Positions 35,337-45,138 of a DNA stretch of 64,000 nt are shown here, in pieces; positions within the stretch are counted from its first letter, which is position 1, and every line of letters begins with the position of its first letter. The DNA is from Pseudomonas parafulva (GTDB lineage Bacteria; Pseudomonadota; Gammaproteobacteria; Pseudomonadales; Pseudomonadaceae), in contig NZ_CP009747.1 in the NCBI RefSeq assembly GCF_000800255.1, forward strand, positions 1,984,001-2,048,000, written 5' to 3'. The translations under genes were made by a program, and so were the position numbers. Below the pieces are notes generated by a model, which searched no databases, was not told the DNA's origin, and worked only from the letters and a program-made list of their open reading frames with translations.

Positions 35337-37127
35337 CTAGTTCAAGGTGGCTGGAGACACGCCGCCTTTTTGTAGCCAACCTGCAAGGTCCGCCGGCGAC
35401 ATCGGCTTGGCGTAGTAATAGCCCTGCCCCTGATCGCAACCCCATCCGCGCAGCAGATGGTGATGCAGATCGGTTTCGATGCCTTCGGCCACCACCGTCA
35501 GGCGCAAGTCGCGCAGCAGGCTGACGAGGTTGCGGATGATGTGCCATTCGTTACTGCCCGGCTGCAGGTTGGCCAGCAGCGAGCGGTCGAGCTTGACGCT
35601 GGTGGCCGGAATCTTCCTCAGGTACACCCAGTTGCTGTAGCCACTGCCGAAGTCGTCGATGCCGATGGCCACGCCCAGCGTGCGGAAACGCTGCAGTTGT
35701 TCCTGGACCATGTCGAAGTCGGTGACCAGCGCACTCTCGGTGAATTCCAGCTCCAGGTGCCGAGGGTCGACGTCATACTCGCGCAGGGCTCGGGTGAGGT
35801 CGTCGAACAAGTGGCCGTCGGCCAGATCGAGCGCGGAAATGTTCAGCGAGACCACCATGTCCAGACCGTCGGCGCGCCAAGCGGCGAGCTGTTCGCACGC
35901 ATGGCGAACCACCCAGCGGGTGATTCCGCGGATCGACGCGGTGGTTTCCGCCAGGGGGATGAACTCCGCAGGGCTGATCGAACCGAGCGCCGGATGGGTC
36001 CAGCGCAGCAGGGCTTCGACGGCCACGCAGCGATTGACCGACAGGTCGATGCGCGGTTGATAGACCAAGTGCAGTTGATCCGGTGCGATCAGCGCACCCT
36101 CCAGGGCATTGAGCAACACCGTGCTGCGGCGCAAGCTGGCATCGATCAGCGGGTCGTAGCCTAGCCAGCGTCGCTCACTGCGGCGCGCCGTGTCGGTCAT
36201 GCTGGCCAGCAGCCGAAGGTTGTCGATGGAGGCGTCGGTTTCGATGCCCAACTGCAGGAAACTGATGCCGACGTCGGCGAAGACCGGCACCCTGCCACAA
36301 TGCAGCGGGCGGGCCAGCGCGGCGACGATGCTGTCGAGCTGCCCTTGCAGGCTCGCGGGATCGGAGCGTTCCAATACGGTGAGAAAACTCAGGGTGCCGG
36401 TCCGATACAGGCGCGCGCCGCTCGGCAGCGCTTCGAACAGCGCCTCTTTGACCGCCAGCATGAACTGCACGAAGAATTCCACGCCCAGCGCCTTGACCAA
36501 GCCGTCCATCGCCGAGGCGGAAATCGGCTCGATGAACACGGCCGTCTGGCTCTTGAAGGCGTGCACCTCGTTCAGGTCGGCTTCGAAACGCTTGCGGTTG
36601 GGCAAGCCGGTCATCGGATCGAAGAAATGCTGTTTGTGGATGGACTTCAAGCGAGCGACCACGATGTCAGCGGCATTGACCAGCAATGCGCGATCACGCG
36701 CACTCAACGTCGGTCGCGCCTGCTGGTCGATGATGCACAGGCGGCCAAGGCTGAGCCCTGGGCTCACCACCAGGGACGCGCCAGCGTAGTAACGGATGTG
36801 AGGATCGCCGGTCACCAGCGCGTTATCGGCGAAGCGATCGTCCTGGGTGGTGTCGCAGACCTCCAGCACCGCGTCGAGCACCAGCCCATGCGCGCAGAAC
36901 GACAACTCCCGTGGTGTACGCTCGGCATCCATGCCCATACGGGCCTTGAACACCTGGTAGTCGCGGTCGATGATACTGACCAGTGCGGTGGGCACACCGA
37001 AGTAGCTGCAGAGCATGGACACTACGCTGTTGAGCACAGGGTCCGAGCCGTTCGGGATCGATGACGTCAGGCGGTCCACTTCGACCAACCGCAGGCGTTC
37101 ATCCTGTGCAATTGCCGAAATTCCCAT
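35337..37127 (-). CDS. Cyclic-di-GMP phosphodiesterase (GAF - degenerate GGDEF - EAL)
   Basis: About 596 residues. A GAF domain (about 30-170: SVVSMLCSYFGVPTALVSIID; CAHGLVLD) is followed by a GGDEF-like domain that begins FFDPMTGLPNRKRF but has no recognisable GG(D/E)EF signature, so it is likely non-catalytic. The C-terminal EAL domain (about 345-590) keeps the active-site set: EALLRW, SLNIS, ELEFTES, IDDFGSGYSN, VKLDRSL, VVAEGIE and the Gln in GQGYYYAKP. It should hydrolyse c-di-GMP to pGpG. The ATG at 37127 follows GGAGG; a start at 37169 is not supported. It is divergent from a hybrid histidine kinase and precedes the BdlA-like gene. Confidence 0.9.
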   Translation of the reverse strand: MGISAIAQDERLRLVEVDRLTSSIPNGSDPVLNSVVSMLCSYFGVPTALVSIIDRDYQVFKARMGMDAERTPRELSFCAHGLVLDAVLEVCDTTQDDRFADNALVTGDPHIRYYAGASLVVSPGLSLGRLCIIDQQARPTLSARDRALLVNAADIVVARLKSIHKQHFFDPMTGLPNRKRFEADLNEVHAFKSQTAVFIEPISASAMDGLVKALGVEFFVQFMLAVKEALFEALPSGARLYRTGTLSFLTVLERSDPASLQGQLDSIVAALARPLHCGRVPVFADVGISFLQLGIETDASIDNLRLLASMTDTARRSERRWLGYDPLIDASLRRSTVLLNALEGALIAPDQLHLVYQPRIDLSVNRCVAVEALLRWTHPALGSISPAEFIPLAETTASIRGITRWVVRHACEQLAAWRADGLDMVVSLNISALDLADGHLFDDLTRALREYDVDPRHLELEFTESALVTDFDMVQEQLQRFRTLGVAIGIDDFGSGYSNWVYLRKIPATSVKLDRSLLANLQPGSNEWHIIRNLVSLLRDLRLTVVAEGIETDLHHHLLRGWGCDQGQGYYYAKPMSPADLAGWLQKGGVSPATLN

Positions 37128-37364
37128 GGGACCTCCAGAAATCAGGGTAAACAAGAAACGGTGTTGCATAGCGGCATATAGCCAGCTTAGACAAACAACA
37201 GCGGTGCAACATAACGGAGTTCATACGCAGCCACAGTGAAAAAAACTATTGGACGGAGGGCCACGAATAGCCTATTTGTCCGCCGGGCCAAGCTATTTTC
37301 GCCCTATACCGAGGTTGTCGGCCGCCGGGCCGATTGATTGAACATCTGTAAGCCGGAGTGTTAT

Positions 37365-39320
37365 TTGACCCGATTCATCGGATGGACCGCCCGTGTCATC
37401 AAGCGCTGGAACGGCGCGCAGCTCAGTGTTCTGATGCGTTATCTGGGCGCACTGGCCGTCGTGGCCCTGTGCAGCTTCGCGCGCTCGCAGATGCCGGCGA
37501 CGGCGCTGCCCTACCTGTTCTTCATCCCTGGCCTGATGCTGATCGGCTTCTGGTTCGGCATCGGGCCGTCGGCGCTCGGCTGCACACTGGCGGTGCTGGC
37601 GGCGCAATACTTCTTCATCGGCCCGATCGGCTTCGAGGCAGACTGGGGCTCGTGGGCCAACAGCGCCAGTTTCGGCCTGGTCACCTTCGCCATGGCGGTG
37701 GTGTGTGCGCTGTTTCGTCGCAACCTGAGGGCATTGGGTCAGGCCAACCACCGGCTGGCGGCCGAAGCTCAGCGACGCAAGGATGAGCGCGATGGTGTCT
37801 GGAACGTGTCGCCCGACCTGATCTGCACTTTGTCCGAGAACGGCGCGGTGCTGGCGATGAATCCAGCCTGGGAGATCCACACCGGCTGGACTGACCAGCA
37901 ACTGCGCGACGGCGCGTTCTACAGCCTGATCGCGCCCTCGCAGATCGCCGATGCCCTGCGCAGCTTGAGCGAACGCAGCATCGCCGAACTAGACACCCAG
38001 AGCGTGCGCAGCGATGGCCAGCCGCTGCTGCTGAACTGGCGTATTGCCGGACGCGCTGGCCGCTACTTCGCCATTGCCCGAGACGTCACCCAATACCGTG
38101 AGCGTCAGCAGGCGTTCGAGCAGGTCAGCTCGCAGTTGCAGCAGAGCCAGAAGATGCAGGCGCTGGGCCAGCTCACCGGCGGCCTGGCCCACGATTTCAA
38201 CAACTTGCTCACGGTCATCACCAGCACCCAGGACATGATCGAAAAGCGTCTGGCCCAGGGTCGCCACGCTGAGCTGCCGCGTTACGTCACCCTGTCCAGG
38301 ACCGCCACACGGCGCGCCAGCTCGCTCACCCAGCGCCTGCTGGCGTATGCCAGACGCCAGCCGCCAGCCAGCGAAGCGGTCGATCCAGCGCTGCTGATCG
38401 ACGACATGAAAGACCTGATCAGCAGAACCCTGACGCCACAGATCGACTTCCAAGTGCTGCCCGCCTGCGCGACCGTGCTTTGCTATTGCGATGTCCATCA
38501 GTTGGAAAGCGCGGTCATGAACCTGTGCCTGAACGCCCGCGACGCCATGCCCCAGGGCGGCCGTCTGCAGGTCGAGGTGGGCGTGAGCACAGTGAACAGC
38601 GAACAGGCCGATGCCGAGTTGCGCGCCGGTGAGTACGTGCTCATCCGCGTCAGCGACAGCGGCAGCGGCATGCCCCCCAGCGTGGCCGAACGGGCGTTCG
38701 AACCGTTCTTCACCACCAAGCCCCTGGGTTCAGGCACCGGCCTGGGCTTGTCGCTGGTCAGGGATTTCGTGCGCCAGGCCGGCGGCGCTGCGAGGATCGA
38801 GTCGGCGCTGGGCCAAGGTACGGTGGTCAGCCTGTTCCTGCCGGTGTACCAAGGCGCAACGGCCACGGACATTGCTGAGGACTCACCTCAAGTCTTACAC
38901 CCGGAACATCGGTCACGGGGCATGGCCTTGGTCCTGGATGATGAAGCCGCGATTCGCGAACTGGTCGGCGAAGTGCTGCGGGACATGGGCTTGCAGGTCA
39001 CCGAGGCGGCCACAGCCGAGCAGGCGCTGACCTGCATCGACGAACTGACGGCGCTGGAACTGATCGTCACCGACCTGATCCTGCCCGGTGGTATCAAGGG
39101 CGATGCAGTGGCCGACCGTGCCCAGGCGATACACCCGCAGGCCCGAGTGCTGTTCATTTCCGGCTTCATCGACGCGACGACAGAGATCGAGTACCGCCAA
39201 GGCCAGGTGATGCGTCTGGCCAAGCCCTTCACCGTCCATCAGTTGCAGGCCAGCGTCGGGAGACTGTTGGATCAGCAAAACAGCACGCCTCAAAAGGACG
39301 ACTCATGCTCTATGTCGTGA
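37365..39320 (+). CDS. Membrane hybrid sensor histidine kinase (DUF4118-PAS-HisKA-HATPase-REC)
   Basis: About 651 residues. Four membrane helices at the N-terminus ([15 protein letters not shown] to [15 protein letters not shown]) form a DUF4118-like sensor region without a large periplasmic domain. A PAS domain follows ([21 protein letters not shown]). The phospho-accepting His is in [14 protein letters not shown]. The ATP-binding domain has [19 protein letters not shown] and [13 protein letters not shown]-terminal receiver starts [15 protein letters not shown] with Asp in [11 protein letters not shown] chose the TTG at 37365 because GGAG lies 6 bases upstream; a TTG at 37338 is also possible. 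The 3' end overlaps the DUF1543 gene by 16 bases. Confidence 0.88.
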   Translation: MTRFIGWTARVIKRWNGAQLSVLMRYLGALAVVALCSFARSQMPATALPYLFFIPGLMLIGFWFGIGPSALGCTLAVLAAQYFFIGPIGFEADWGSWANSASFGLVTFAMAVVCALFRRNLRALGQANHRLAAEAQRRKDERDGVWNVSPDLICTLSENGAVLAMNPAWEIHTGWTDQQLRDGAFYSLIAPSQIADALRSLSERSIAELDTQSVRSDGQPLLLNWRIAGRAGRYFAIARDVTQYRERQQAFEQVSSQLQQSQKMQALGQLTGGLAHDFNNLLTVITSTQDMIEKRLAQGRHAELPRYVTLSRTATRRASSLTQRLLAYARRQPPASEAVDPALLIDDMKDLISRTLTPQIDFQVLPACATVLCYCDVHQLESAVMNLCLNARDAMPQGGRLQVEVGVSTVNSEQADAELRAGEYVLIRVSDSGSGMPPSVAERAFEPFFTTKPLGSGTGLGLSLVRDFVRQAGGAARIESALGQGTVVSLFLPVYQGATATDIAEDSPQVLHPEHRSRGMALVLDDEAAIRELVGEVLRDMGLQVTEAATAEQALTCIDELTALELIVTDLILPGGIKGDAVADRAQAIHPQARVLFISGFIDATTEIEYRQGQVMRLAKPFTVHQLQASVGRLLDQQNSTPQKDDSCSMS

Positions 39321-39796
39321 TGCTCGGTGGACGTCATCCCCGTGCCCGTATCGAAGTCCACGATGTGGTCTTCGCCCATGCGACGTCCCTCACCGACGCC
39401 TACCCGCAGCTACGCGAGGCCTGGTTTGGGAGTGCCAAGGGCCTGCATATCGACTCTTGGCTGGAAGTTGACGGTATCGATGACTATCGCATCGAGCTGA
39501 GTCATGCCGCGCCCGCTGCCGACGCCATGCGGCTGTTCTTCATCAACTTGGGTGGCTACGAACGGGGGGTATTCGGCGAAGCCCACCGGTATCTGCTGGT
39601 GGCGGCCCCGGACAAGGCTCAAGCCAAGGCCATCGGCAAGCAGCGTATGGGCAGCGGCTGGGCCAAGCCGCACACGGATGCGGTGTTGGAAGTGGATGAT
39701 TGCCTGCCGATCGACCTGGTTGGCGGCCGCTATCTTCACTTGGTCGAGGGCACACACCGTGGTGTCGTGCAACGCAGCGATTACATCGTCATCTGA
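39305..39796 (+). CDS. DUF1543 domain-containing protein
   Basis: A 163-residue protein with two repeats of the DUF1543 type: [28 protein letters not shown] and SLTDAYPQLREAWFG in the first half, and FFINLGGYERGVFGEAHRYLLVAA in the second. No signal peptide or membrane helix. Function is unknown. It starts inside the 3' end of the histidine kinase gene (AAAGGACG ribosome site), so the two are probably co-translated. Confidence 0.8.
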   Translation: MLYVVMLGGRHPRARIEVHDVVFAHATSLTDAYPQLREAWFGSAKGLHIDSWLEVDGIDDYRIELSHAAPAADAMRLFFINLGGYERGVFGEAHRYLLVAAPDKAQAKAIGKQRMGSGWAKPHTDAVLEVDDCLPIDLVGGRYLHLVEGTHRGVVQRSDYIVI

Positions 39797-39863
39797 GTAA
39801 GGCGGTGTCGTTGCGCAGGTGATGACGTTATTCTGCTGGTCTTCTCCCTGTCACGAGCCTGTC

Positions 39864-40997
39864 ATGTCCGCCGCCGCCCCGCCGTCCACCCTGCGCGCCG
39901 ACCGGGATTCGCGCAACGCTGCCCAGGTGCTGGGGCTGTGCCTGCCCAGTGACGTACTGCTGTACCTGCTGTTGCCGATGTACGCCGAGGATTTCGGTGT
40001 CACCCTGGCCCAGGCCGGTGTGCTGCTGGCCGCCAATCGCCTGGTGCGTATCGTCGGCTACGGCTGGGTAGTGCGCTTCTATGCCCGCCACGGGGATCGC
40101 GCGGCGTGCAGCCTGGCCGCAGGGGCCGCAGCCGTTTGCGCGCTGGGCAACGCCACGCTGTCGGGGTTCGCCGCACTGTTGGTACTGCGGTTGGTTTGGG
40201 GCTTGTGCTTCGCCACCTTCAACCTCAGCACCCAGACCTTGGCCACTGCCCAGGCGCAGGGTGCAGCCCGCCGCGCCGGGCGCTCCAGGGCCACGCTGTC
40301 CATCGGGCCGATGCTGGCCCTGCCCCTGGGCGCGGTCATGGCCCAGGCCTGGGGGCCGCGCAGCGTGTTCTTCGTGCTCTGCATCAGCGCCCTCCTCGGC
40401 TTATGGCGCGCGCGGGCACTGCCTGGCGAAGGGCACTCGATTCCAGCGCGCAGCGGCCGACGGCTGCGCCTGCCGGACAGCATCGCGACCTGGTCGTTCA
40501 TCGAGGGGGTGGCGCTGGACGGCCTGTTCATCTTCGGCCTGTCACTCTATGCGCAGGTGCACGTCGGCGAGTCCGGCGTGCTGGTGGCTGGTGTGCTGAT
40601 GGCGGTGCGTTACCTGAGCGAGATGCTGTTCAGCCCGCTGGGTGGGCGCCTGGCCGATCGATTCGGGCCGCTGCGCATGCTGGTGCTGCTGTCACTGGCC
40701 ACGGCGCTGGCGCTGCTGGTGTTCGCCAGCCAATGGCTGTTCATCGGTGCATTCTTCGTACTGCTGCTGCGCGCCCTGCAGCTACCGCTGGTGATGACCT
40801 TGGTAGCCTTGCGCAACCCCCATGAGCGCATCCAGGCCCTGGCGGGCAATGCGGTGTGGCGCGATATCGGTGCTGGCCTGGGGCCGATGCTTGCCGGTCT
40901 GCTGCTGCCGCTGGTGCCAGCGATCTGGGCGTATGGGGCTGCGGCGCTGGCGATCGCCTTGGCCGCGCTCAACTGCGCCCGATCAGCCAGAGGCTGA
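39864..40997 (+). CDS. MFS transporter
   Basis: A 377-residue permease with about twelve hydrophobic segments (for example LPSDVLLYLLLPMYAEDFGVTLAQAGVLLAANRLVRIVGYG and LLVLRLVWGLCFATFNLSTQTL) and the loop motif GGRLADRFGPLRM in the second half. The substrate is unknown and no neighbouring regulator is obvious. The ATG at 39864 is preferred to 39819, since the shorter form begins with a normal short cytoplasmic tail. It converges with the HAD gene, with 20 bases between the stops. Confidence 0.82.
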   Translation: MSAAAPPSTLRADRDSRNAAQVLGLCLPSDVLLYLLLPMYAEDFGVTLAQAGVLLAANRLVRIVGYGWVVRFYARHGDRAACSLAAGAAAVCALGNATLSGFAALLVLRLVWGLCFATFNLSTQTLATAQAQGAARRAGRSRATLSIGPMLALPLGAVMAQAWGPRSVFFVLCISALLGLWRARALPGEGHSIPARSGRRLRLPDSIATWSFIEGVALDGLFIFGLSLYAQVHVGESGVLVAGVLMAVRYLSEMLFSPLGGRLADRFGPLRMLVLLSLATALALLVFASQWLFIGAFFVLLLRALQLPLVMTLVALRNPHERIQALAGNAVWRDIGAGLGPMLAGLLLPLVPAIWAYGAAALAIALAALNCARSARG

Positions 40998-41017
40998 CCG
41001 CGCGGCAGCGATCCGGG

Positions 41018-41626
41018 TCAGGACAACAGCGCCTGCGCGGGCACGCGGTGTCTGAGCGGCTGCTGCCAGGCCAACTGGGCCTGGACGGCAGCGGCGGCAG
41101 CCATGACCTTGTGGGTCCAGTCGCCGTCCTTGGGACAGACCACCACGACGCGGAAGCCATGGTCGTCGCCTTCGATACCAACGCCTTCGGAATCGTCCAC
41201 ATGCAGGTCGATGTCGAACGCCGAGGGCAGCTTCGAGGGGCCTTTTTCCACGCCCTTGGCAGCCAACACCTGCTGGTGCCGGTCACTGTTGACCACGCCA
41301 TCGACATGGATGCCGTACAGCAGCAGCCAGCGGCGGATGTAGGCCGGGCTGCGCCCGGACGAGGTGTAGATCCAGATGCTGTAGCCCTGGCGGCGCAGAT
41401 CGCGCATCAGCTCACGGGTGCCGCGTCGCAACGGCTCGCCGAGCCAGCGGTGCACGCAGTCGGGCAGCTTGCTGTGTTCGGTCGGGCTGTGCTCGGGCAG
41501 GCAGGCGAGCGTGTCGTCGATATCGAACGAGATGCGCACGCGCGGGCGTCTGAACAGCCGGGCCACGCCCTGGCACGCCTTGCGGCTGCCGCTGCGCCAT
41601 TGATCGAACCTGGAATGACGGGCCAT
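41018..41626 (-). CDS. HAD-superfamily hydrolase coupled to a Fic-fold gene
   Basis: A 202-residue HAD protein with all four motifs: I ISFDIDDTLA (nucleophile D and acid D), II WIYTSSGRS, III Lys in AKGVEKGPSK, IV DLHVDDSEG. A basic N-terminus (SRKACQGVARLFRRPRVR) precedes motif I. It is probably a phosphatase or phosphotransferase; the substrate is unknown. The ATG at 41626 shares one base with the stop of the upstream Fic-like gene (TGATG) and has the ribosome site GGAGGGG, so the two are translationally coupled. This pairing is unusual and suggests a common pathway. Confidence 0.85.
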   Translation of the reverse strand: MARHSRFDQWRSGSRKACQGVARLFRRPRVRISFDIDDTLACLPEHSPTEHSKLPDCVHRWLGEPLRRGTRELMRDLRRQGYSIWIYTSSGRSPAYIRRWLLLYGIHVDGVVNSDRHQQVLAAKGVEKGPSKLPSAFDIDLHVDDSEGVGIEGDDHGFRVVVVCPKDGDWTHKVMAAAAAVQAQLAWQQPLRHRVPAQALLS

Positions 41627-42324
41627 CAGCGCCCCTCCCCGGACAGTCGCGGCGAGGCGCGGTGCACGAAGAAGACATCGGCGTCGGGGGCCTGCGCCTC
41701 GAGGAAGGCCGCGTACTTCTTCTTGATCTTGGGCAATTCGTACAAGGCTTTCACACCATGCTTGGCAGAGTTGCGGATGACCGAGGACGGGTTGAAATAG
41801 CCCTCGGCGTTGTCCAGCGTGAGCACGAACGGCGGCAACCCGGCCCGCATCAACAGGTAGCTGACGATCAGCGACCCGGTGCGGTTGTTGCCTTCGATGA
41901 ACAATTGCGGCTTGCTCAGGATACGCACGTAGACACCTGCTGCCCGCTTCCACACCGAGTCGCTGCGGTAGGAGCAGTACCAGTTGTACAAGTCCTTGAT
42001 GCCACCTTCGACATTGTTGAAGAAATGCGCTTCGGTGGCGGCCAGATGCTGGGCGAACTCGCGGCGATCGGCCGGATCGGTGCCACAGAGCACGGTAGCG
42101 TTGATCTCCAGCATCAGGTTCACCTGCTGCAAATCGAACAGGTCGACGCCCCGGGCGACATAATCGTCAATCAGCGCGTAGCCTTCAAGCACATTGTTCA
42201 GCACCTCATCGGTGAACGGATCACGCGGCTCGGTAAAGTGGCGGCTCAGCTCGGCAAAACGGCCCTGCACCTCCCGCAGGGCGCGTTCCACGGCTGACAG
42301 GTCTAGACGACGTGTCGCAGGCAT
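41626..42324 (-). CDS. Fic-fold protein with a degenerate catalytic motif
   Basis: A 232-residue protein. The segment PQLFIEGNNRTGSLIVSYLL aligns with the Fic motif HPFx(D/E)GNGRTGR: the acidic residue (E144), G145, N146 and R148 remain, but the catalytic His is Q140 and the second Gly is N147. Upstream, NNVLEGY (about residues 44-50) resembles the inhibitory helix motif (S/T)xxxE(G/N). AMPylation is therefore unlikely; the protein may bind a nucleotide or partner, or catalyse another transfer. The ATG at 42324 gives the first conserved helix at once; a frame from 42447 runs back over the pst terminator. It is coupled to the HAD gene downstream. Confidence 0.75.
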   Translation of the reverse strand: MPATRRLDLSAVERALREVQGRFAELSRHFTEPRDPFTDEVLNNVLEGYALIDDYVARGVDLFDLQQVNLMLEINATVLCGTDPADRREFAQHLAATEAHFFNNVEGGIKDLYNWYCSYRSDSVWKRAAGVYVRILSKPQLFIEGNNRTGSLIVSYLLMRAGLPPFVLTLDNAEGYFNPSSVIRNSAKHGVKALYELPKIKKKYAAFLEAQAPDADVFFVHRASPRLSGEGR

Positions 42325-42356
42325 ATTCAATCTCTGGTTACACAAAATGGAAATGC

Positions 42357-42400
42357 GGTCGAGGGACGCAGAGGCCATCCCTGGCCTGCGCCCCTCGACC
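42357..42400 (-). terminator. Long hairpin terminator after pstB
   Basis: GGTCGAGGG-CGCAG-GCC pairs with its complement across a loop of about six bases, a stem of some 18 bases with one mismatch and one bulge. On the minus strand it is followed by the T-containing GCATTTCCATTTTG. It lies 19 bases after the pstB stop and upstream of the Fic-like gene start, so it should end the pst transcript and separate it from the Fic/HAD pair. Confidence 0.65.
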
Positions 42401-42418
42401 GCCTCGGGCCAGTGACCG

Positions 42419-43258
42419 TCAGCTGAACTTGCCGCTGATGTAGTCACTGGTCAGTTGCTCGCGCGGGTTCTGGAAGATCTCGGTGGTCGGTCCCATCTCC
42501 ACCAGATAGCCGGTGCGCGTGCCCTGGGAAATATCCACCGAGAAGAAGGCCGTGGTATCAGCGACACGGATGGCCTGCTGCATGTTGTGGGTGACCAGGG
42601 CGATGGTGTAGTCCTTCTTCAGCTCGACCATCAGTTCCTCGACCCGCCGGGTGGCGATCGGGTCCAGTGCCGAGCACGGCTCGTCGAGCAGCAGCACTTC
42701 CGGCTCGGTGGCAATGGCGCGGGCGATGCACAGACGCTGCTGCTGGCCACCGGACAATGACAGGCCACTGACCTTGAGCTTGTCCTTGACCTCGTCCCAC
42801 AGCGCGGCGCCCTGCAGGGCGTGCTTGACGCGGTCGCCGATATCGCCCTTGTAGCGGTTCAGGCGCAGGCCGAAAGCGACGTTGTCGAAGATGCTCATCG
42901 AAAACGGGTTCGGCTGCTGGAACACCATGCCGATGTAGCGACGCACCACAACCGGATCGACACCCTTGCCGTAGACGTCCTGGCCGAGAAAGTGCACATG
43001 GCCTTCGAAGCGAAACCCCTTCACCAGGTCGTTCATGCGGTTCAGGCTTCGCAGCACGGTGCTCTTGCCGCAGCCGGAGGGACCGATGAAGCCGGTGATC
43101 TTGTTCTTCTCGATCGGCACATGGCTGTCACGCACGGCCATGAAGTTGCCGTAGAAGATCTTGTCCAGCTTGCAGTCCATCACCACTGGTGCCTGGTCGA
43201 CCAACGGTGCGGCACGTTGCGCAGTCGATACGTTCAAGTTATAGGCTCCCGTACTCAA
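42419..43258 (-). CDS. pstB: Phosphate ABC transporter ATP-binding protein
   Basis: A 279-residue ABC ATPase with Walker [21 protein letters not shown] (a PstB hallmark), signature [16 protein letters not shown], Walker [14 protein letters not shown] and H-loop [13 protein letters not shown]. It powers high-affinity phosphate import with PstCA. The best-supported start is a TTG at 43258 that overlaps the pstA stop (TTGA), since no ATG or GTG lies nearby; the alternative is an internal Met before [10 protein letters not shown], which would remove a non-conserved N-terminus. No phoU follows; the next feature is a terminator. Confidence 0.94.
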   Translation of the reverse strand: MSTGAYNLNVSTAQRAAPLVDQAPVVMDCKLDKIFYGNFMAVRDSHVPIEKNKITGFIGPSGCGKSTVLRSLNRMNDLVKGFRFEGHVHFLGQDVYGKGVDPVVVRRYIGMVFQQPNPFSMSIFDNVAFGLRLNRYKGDIGDRVKHALQGAALWDEVKDKLKVSGLSLSGGQQQRLCIARAIATEPEVLLLDEPCSALDPIATRRVEELMVELKKDYTIALVTHNMQQAIRVADTTAFFSVDISQGTRTGYLVEMGPTTEIFQNPREQLTSDYISGKFS

Positions 43259-44148
43259 TACTTAGGCTTGCCGAAAATACGGCTGAGAATATTCACGACC
43301 AGCACGATCATCACCAGCACCAGCGAGGCCGCCCAAGCGAGCTCCAGCTGGTTGTCGAAGGGCATGCCGGAGAAGTTGTAGATCAGTACCGCCAGCGACG
43401 CGGTGGGGTTCATCACCGCCAGGCTGCCGTCGTGGTAGATCCAGTAGTTGCTGAACAAGGCGGTGAACAGCAGCGGCGCGGTTTCACCGGCGGCGCGTGC
43501 CACAGCCAGCATGACCCCGGTCAAGATCGCCGGCATACCGGTGGGCAGGACGATCTTCCAGATCACCTGGGCGCGGGTACAGCCCATGCCGTAGGCGGCG
43601 TCTTTCATGATCTTGGGCACCATTTTCATGGCCTCCTCGGCGGTCAGCACCACGATCGGCAGCATCAGCACGGCCAGGGCGATGCCGCCTGCCGGGGCCG
43701 AGTAGGTGCCAGTGGTCATCACCACCAAGGCGTAGGCGAACACGCCGGCGAGGATCGACGGCAGGCCGGTGAGCATCTTCGCGGCGAAGCGCGACGCGTT
43801 GGCCAGCTTGCTGTCCGGGCCAAGCTCGGCGAGGAAGATCGCCGCGAGGATGCCCACGGGCACGGCGATGGCCGCGGCGATACCGACCATGACGAAGGTA
43901 CCGGCCATGGCGTTACCGAAGCCGCCGCCCATCTCGAAGCCGGTCGGCGGCAGCTCGGTGAACACCTCCAGGCTCAGCCGCGCACCGCCACGGGTGATCA
44001 GCATGTACAGCACGGAAATCAGCGGCACGCTGGCCAGCAAAGCCACGCACCACACCAGGGTGGTCAGGCTCAGGCTGCGCAGGGCGCGGCCTTCGAAACG
44101 GCGCTGCAGGCTCGGCATTGCGGCCACGGGGGTGGTGAGGTTGGTCAT
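43255..44148 (-). CDS. pstA: Phosphate ABC transporter permease PstA
   Basis: A 297-residue inner-membrane permease with six hydrophobic segments. The EAA-type loop contacting PstB is [23 protein letters not shown], and [15 protein letters not shown] is a PstA signature. The stop overlaps the pstB start, and the ATG overlaps the pstC stop (ATGA). It pairs with PstC to form the phosphate channel. Confidence 0.94.
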   Translation of the reverse strand: MTNLTTPVAAMPSLQRRFEGRALRSLSLTTLVWCVALLASVPLISVLYMLITRGGARLSLEVFTELPPTGFEMGGGFGNAMAGTFVMVGIAAAIAVPVGILAAIFLAELGPDSKLANASRFAAKMLTGLPSILAGVFAYALVVMTTGTYSAPAGGIALAVLMLPIVVLTAEEAMKMVPKIMKDAAYGMGCTRAQVIWKIVLPTGMPAILTGVMLAVARAAGETAPLLFTALFSNYWIYHDGSLAVMNPTASLAVLIYNFSGMPFDNQLELAWAASLVLVMIVLVVNILSRIFGKPKY

Positions 44149-45113
44149 GATTTATGTCCCCGCTGGGCGTACAGCATGATCAGCGATCCGACGACGTTCA
44201 CCAGCAAGGTGATGAACATCAGGACCAGGGCGGCGTACATCAACACCTCCACCTCGTTCGGGCCGGCCTCCGGGAAATTCAGCGCCAGCAGCGCCGCCAG
44301 GGTGTTGGCCGGGGCGAACAGCGACAGGGTGATGGTGTTGGCGTTGCCCACCAGCATGGCCAGCGCCATGGTCTCGCCCAGGGCACGGCCCAGGCCTAGC
44401 ACCAGCGAGCCGAAGATACCGGTGGCAGCCGAAGGCACCATGACCTTGAGAATGGCTTCCCAGTGCGTGGTGCCCATGCCGTAGGCAGCCTGTTTGGTCT
44501 TCATCGGCACGCTGGTCAGGGCATCCTGGGACACTGCGGCCACGGTGGGCAGAATCATGATCGCCAGCACCAGCGCCGCCGGCAGCAGGCCGGGACCGCT
44601 GAGCGACGAGCCGAAGAATGGAATCCAGCCCAGTTCGCTGTTCAGCCAGGCGGTCAGCGGCCGGATGGCCGGAATCACCACGTAGATGCCCCACAGGCCA
44701 TAGACCACGCTGGGGATGGCCGCGAGCAACTCGACGATGGTGCGAAACACCGCCGCCAGCCGCGGGGGAAGAAAGTCCTGGGTCAGGAAGATTGCCATGC
44801 TGACGCCGAAGAAGCCGGCGATCAACAACGCGATCAAGGCGCTGTACAGCGTGCCCCAGATCGCTGGCAGAATGCCGTATTTGCCTTGGTTAACATCCCA
44901 GACGCTGCCGAAGATAACGTCGAAGCCATGCTTCTCCATACCTGGCAGGGCCTTGCGCCCGACCTCGTAGATCAGCGCGAAGACCAGCGCCAGCACCAGC
45001 ACCACGCCGATGCGGGCCAGGGCACGGAAGGTCCGGTCGACCAGGAAATCCTTCGCTGAAGGCGGCTGGCAGGCGGAATCGGGGTTATCCGGAATGGCAA
45101 AGGGTGTGTTCAT
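44145..45113 (-). CDS. pstC: Phosphate ABC transporter permease PstC
   Basis: A 322-residue permease. A cytoplasmic N-terminal tail precedes the first membrane helix (ALARIGVVLVLALVFALIYEVG). GMGTTHWEAILKVMVPSAATGIFGSLVLGLGRALGETMA contains the coupling loop and the PstC signature. The ATG at 45113 follows GGAAACC; an extension to 45158 is not needed. A 72-base gap with a hairpin separates it from pstS. Confidence 0.93.
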   Translation of the reverse strand: MNTPFAIPDNPDSACQPPSAKDFLVDRTFRALARIGVVLVLALVFALIYEVGRKALPGMEKHGFDVIFGSVWDVNQGKYGILPAIWGTLYSALIALLIAGFFGVSMAIFLTQDFLPPRLAAVFRTIVELLAAIPSVVYGLWGIYVVIPAIRPLTAWLNSELGWIPFFGSSLSGPGLLPAALVLAIMILPTVAAVSQDALTSVPMKTKQAAYGMGTTHWEAILKVMVPSAATGIFGSLVLGLGRALGETMALAMLVGNANTITLSLFAPANTLAALLALNFPEAGPNEVEVLMYAALVLMFITLLVNVVGSLIMLYAQRGHKS

Positions 45114-45138
45114 GAATGGTTTCCGGGACAGGGGGAAG

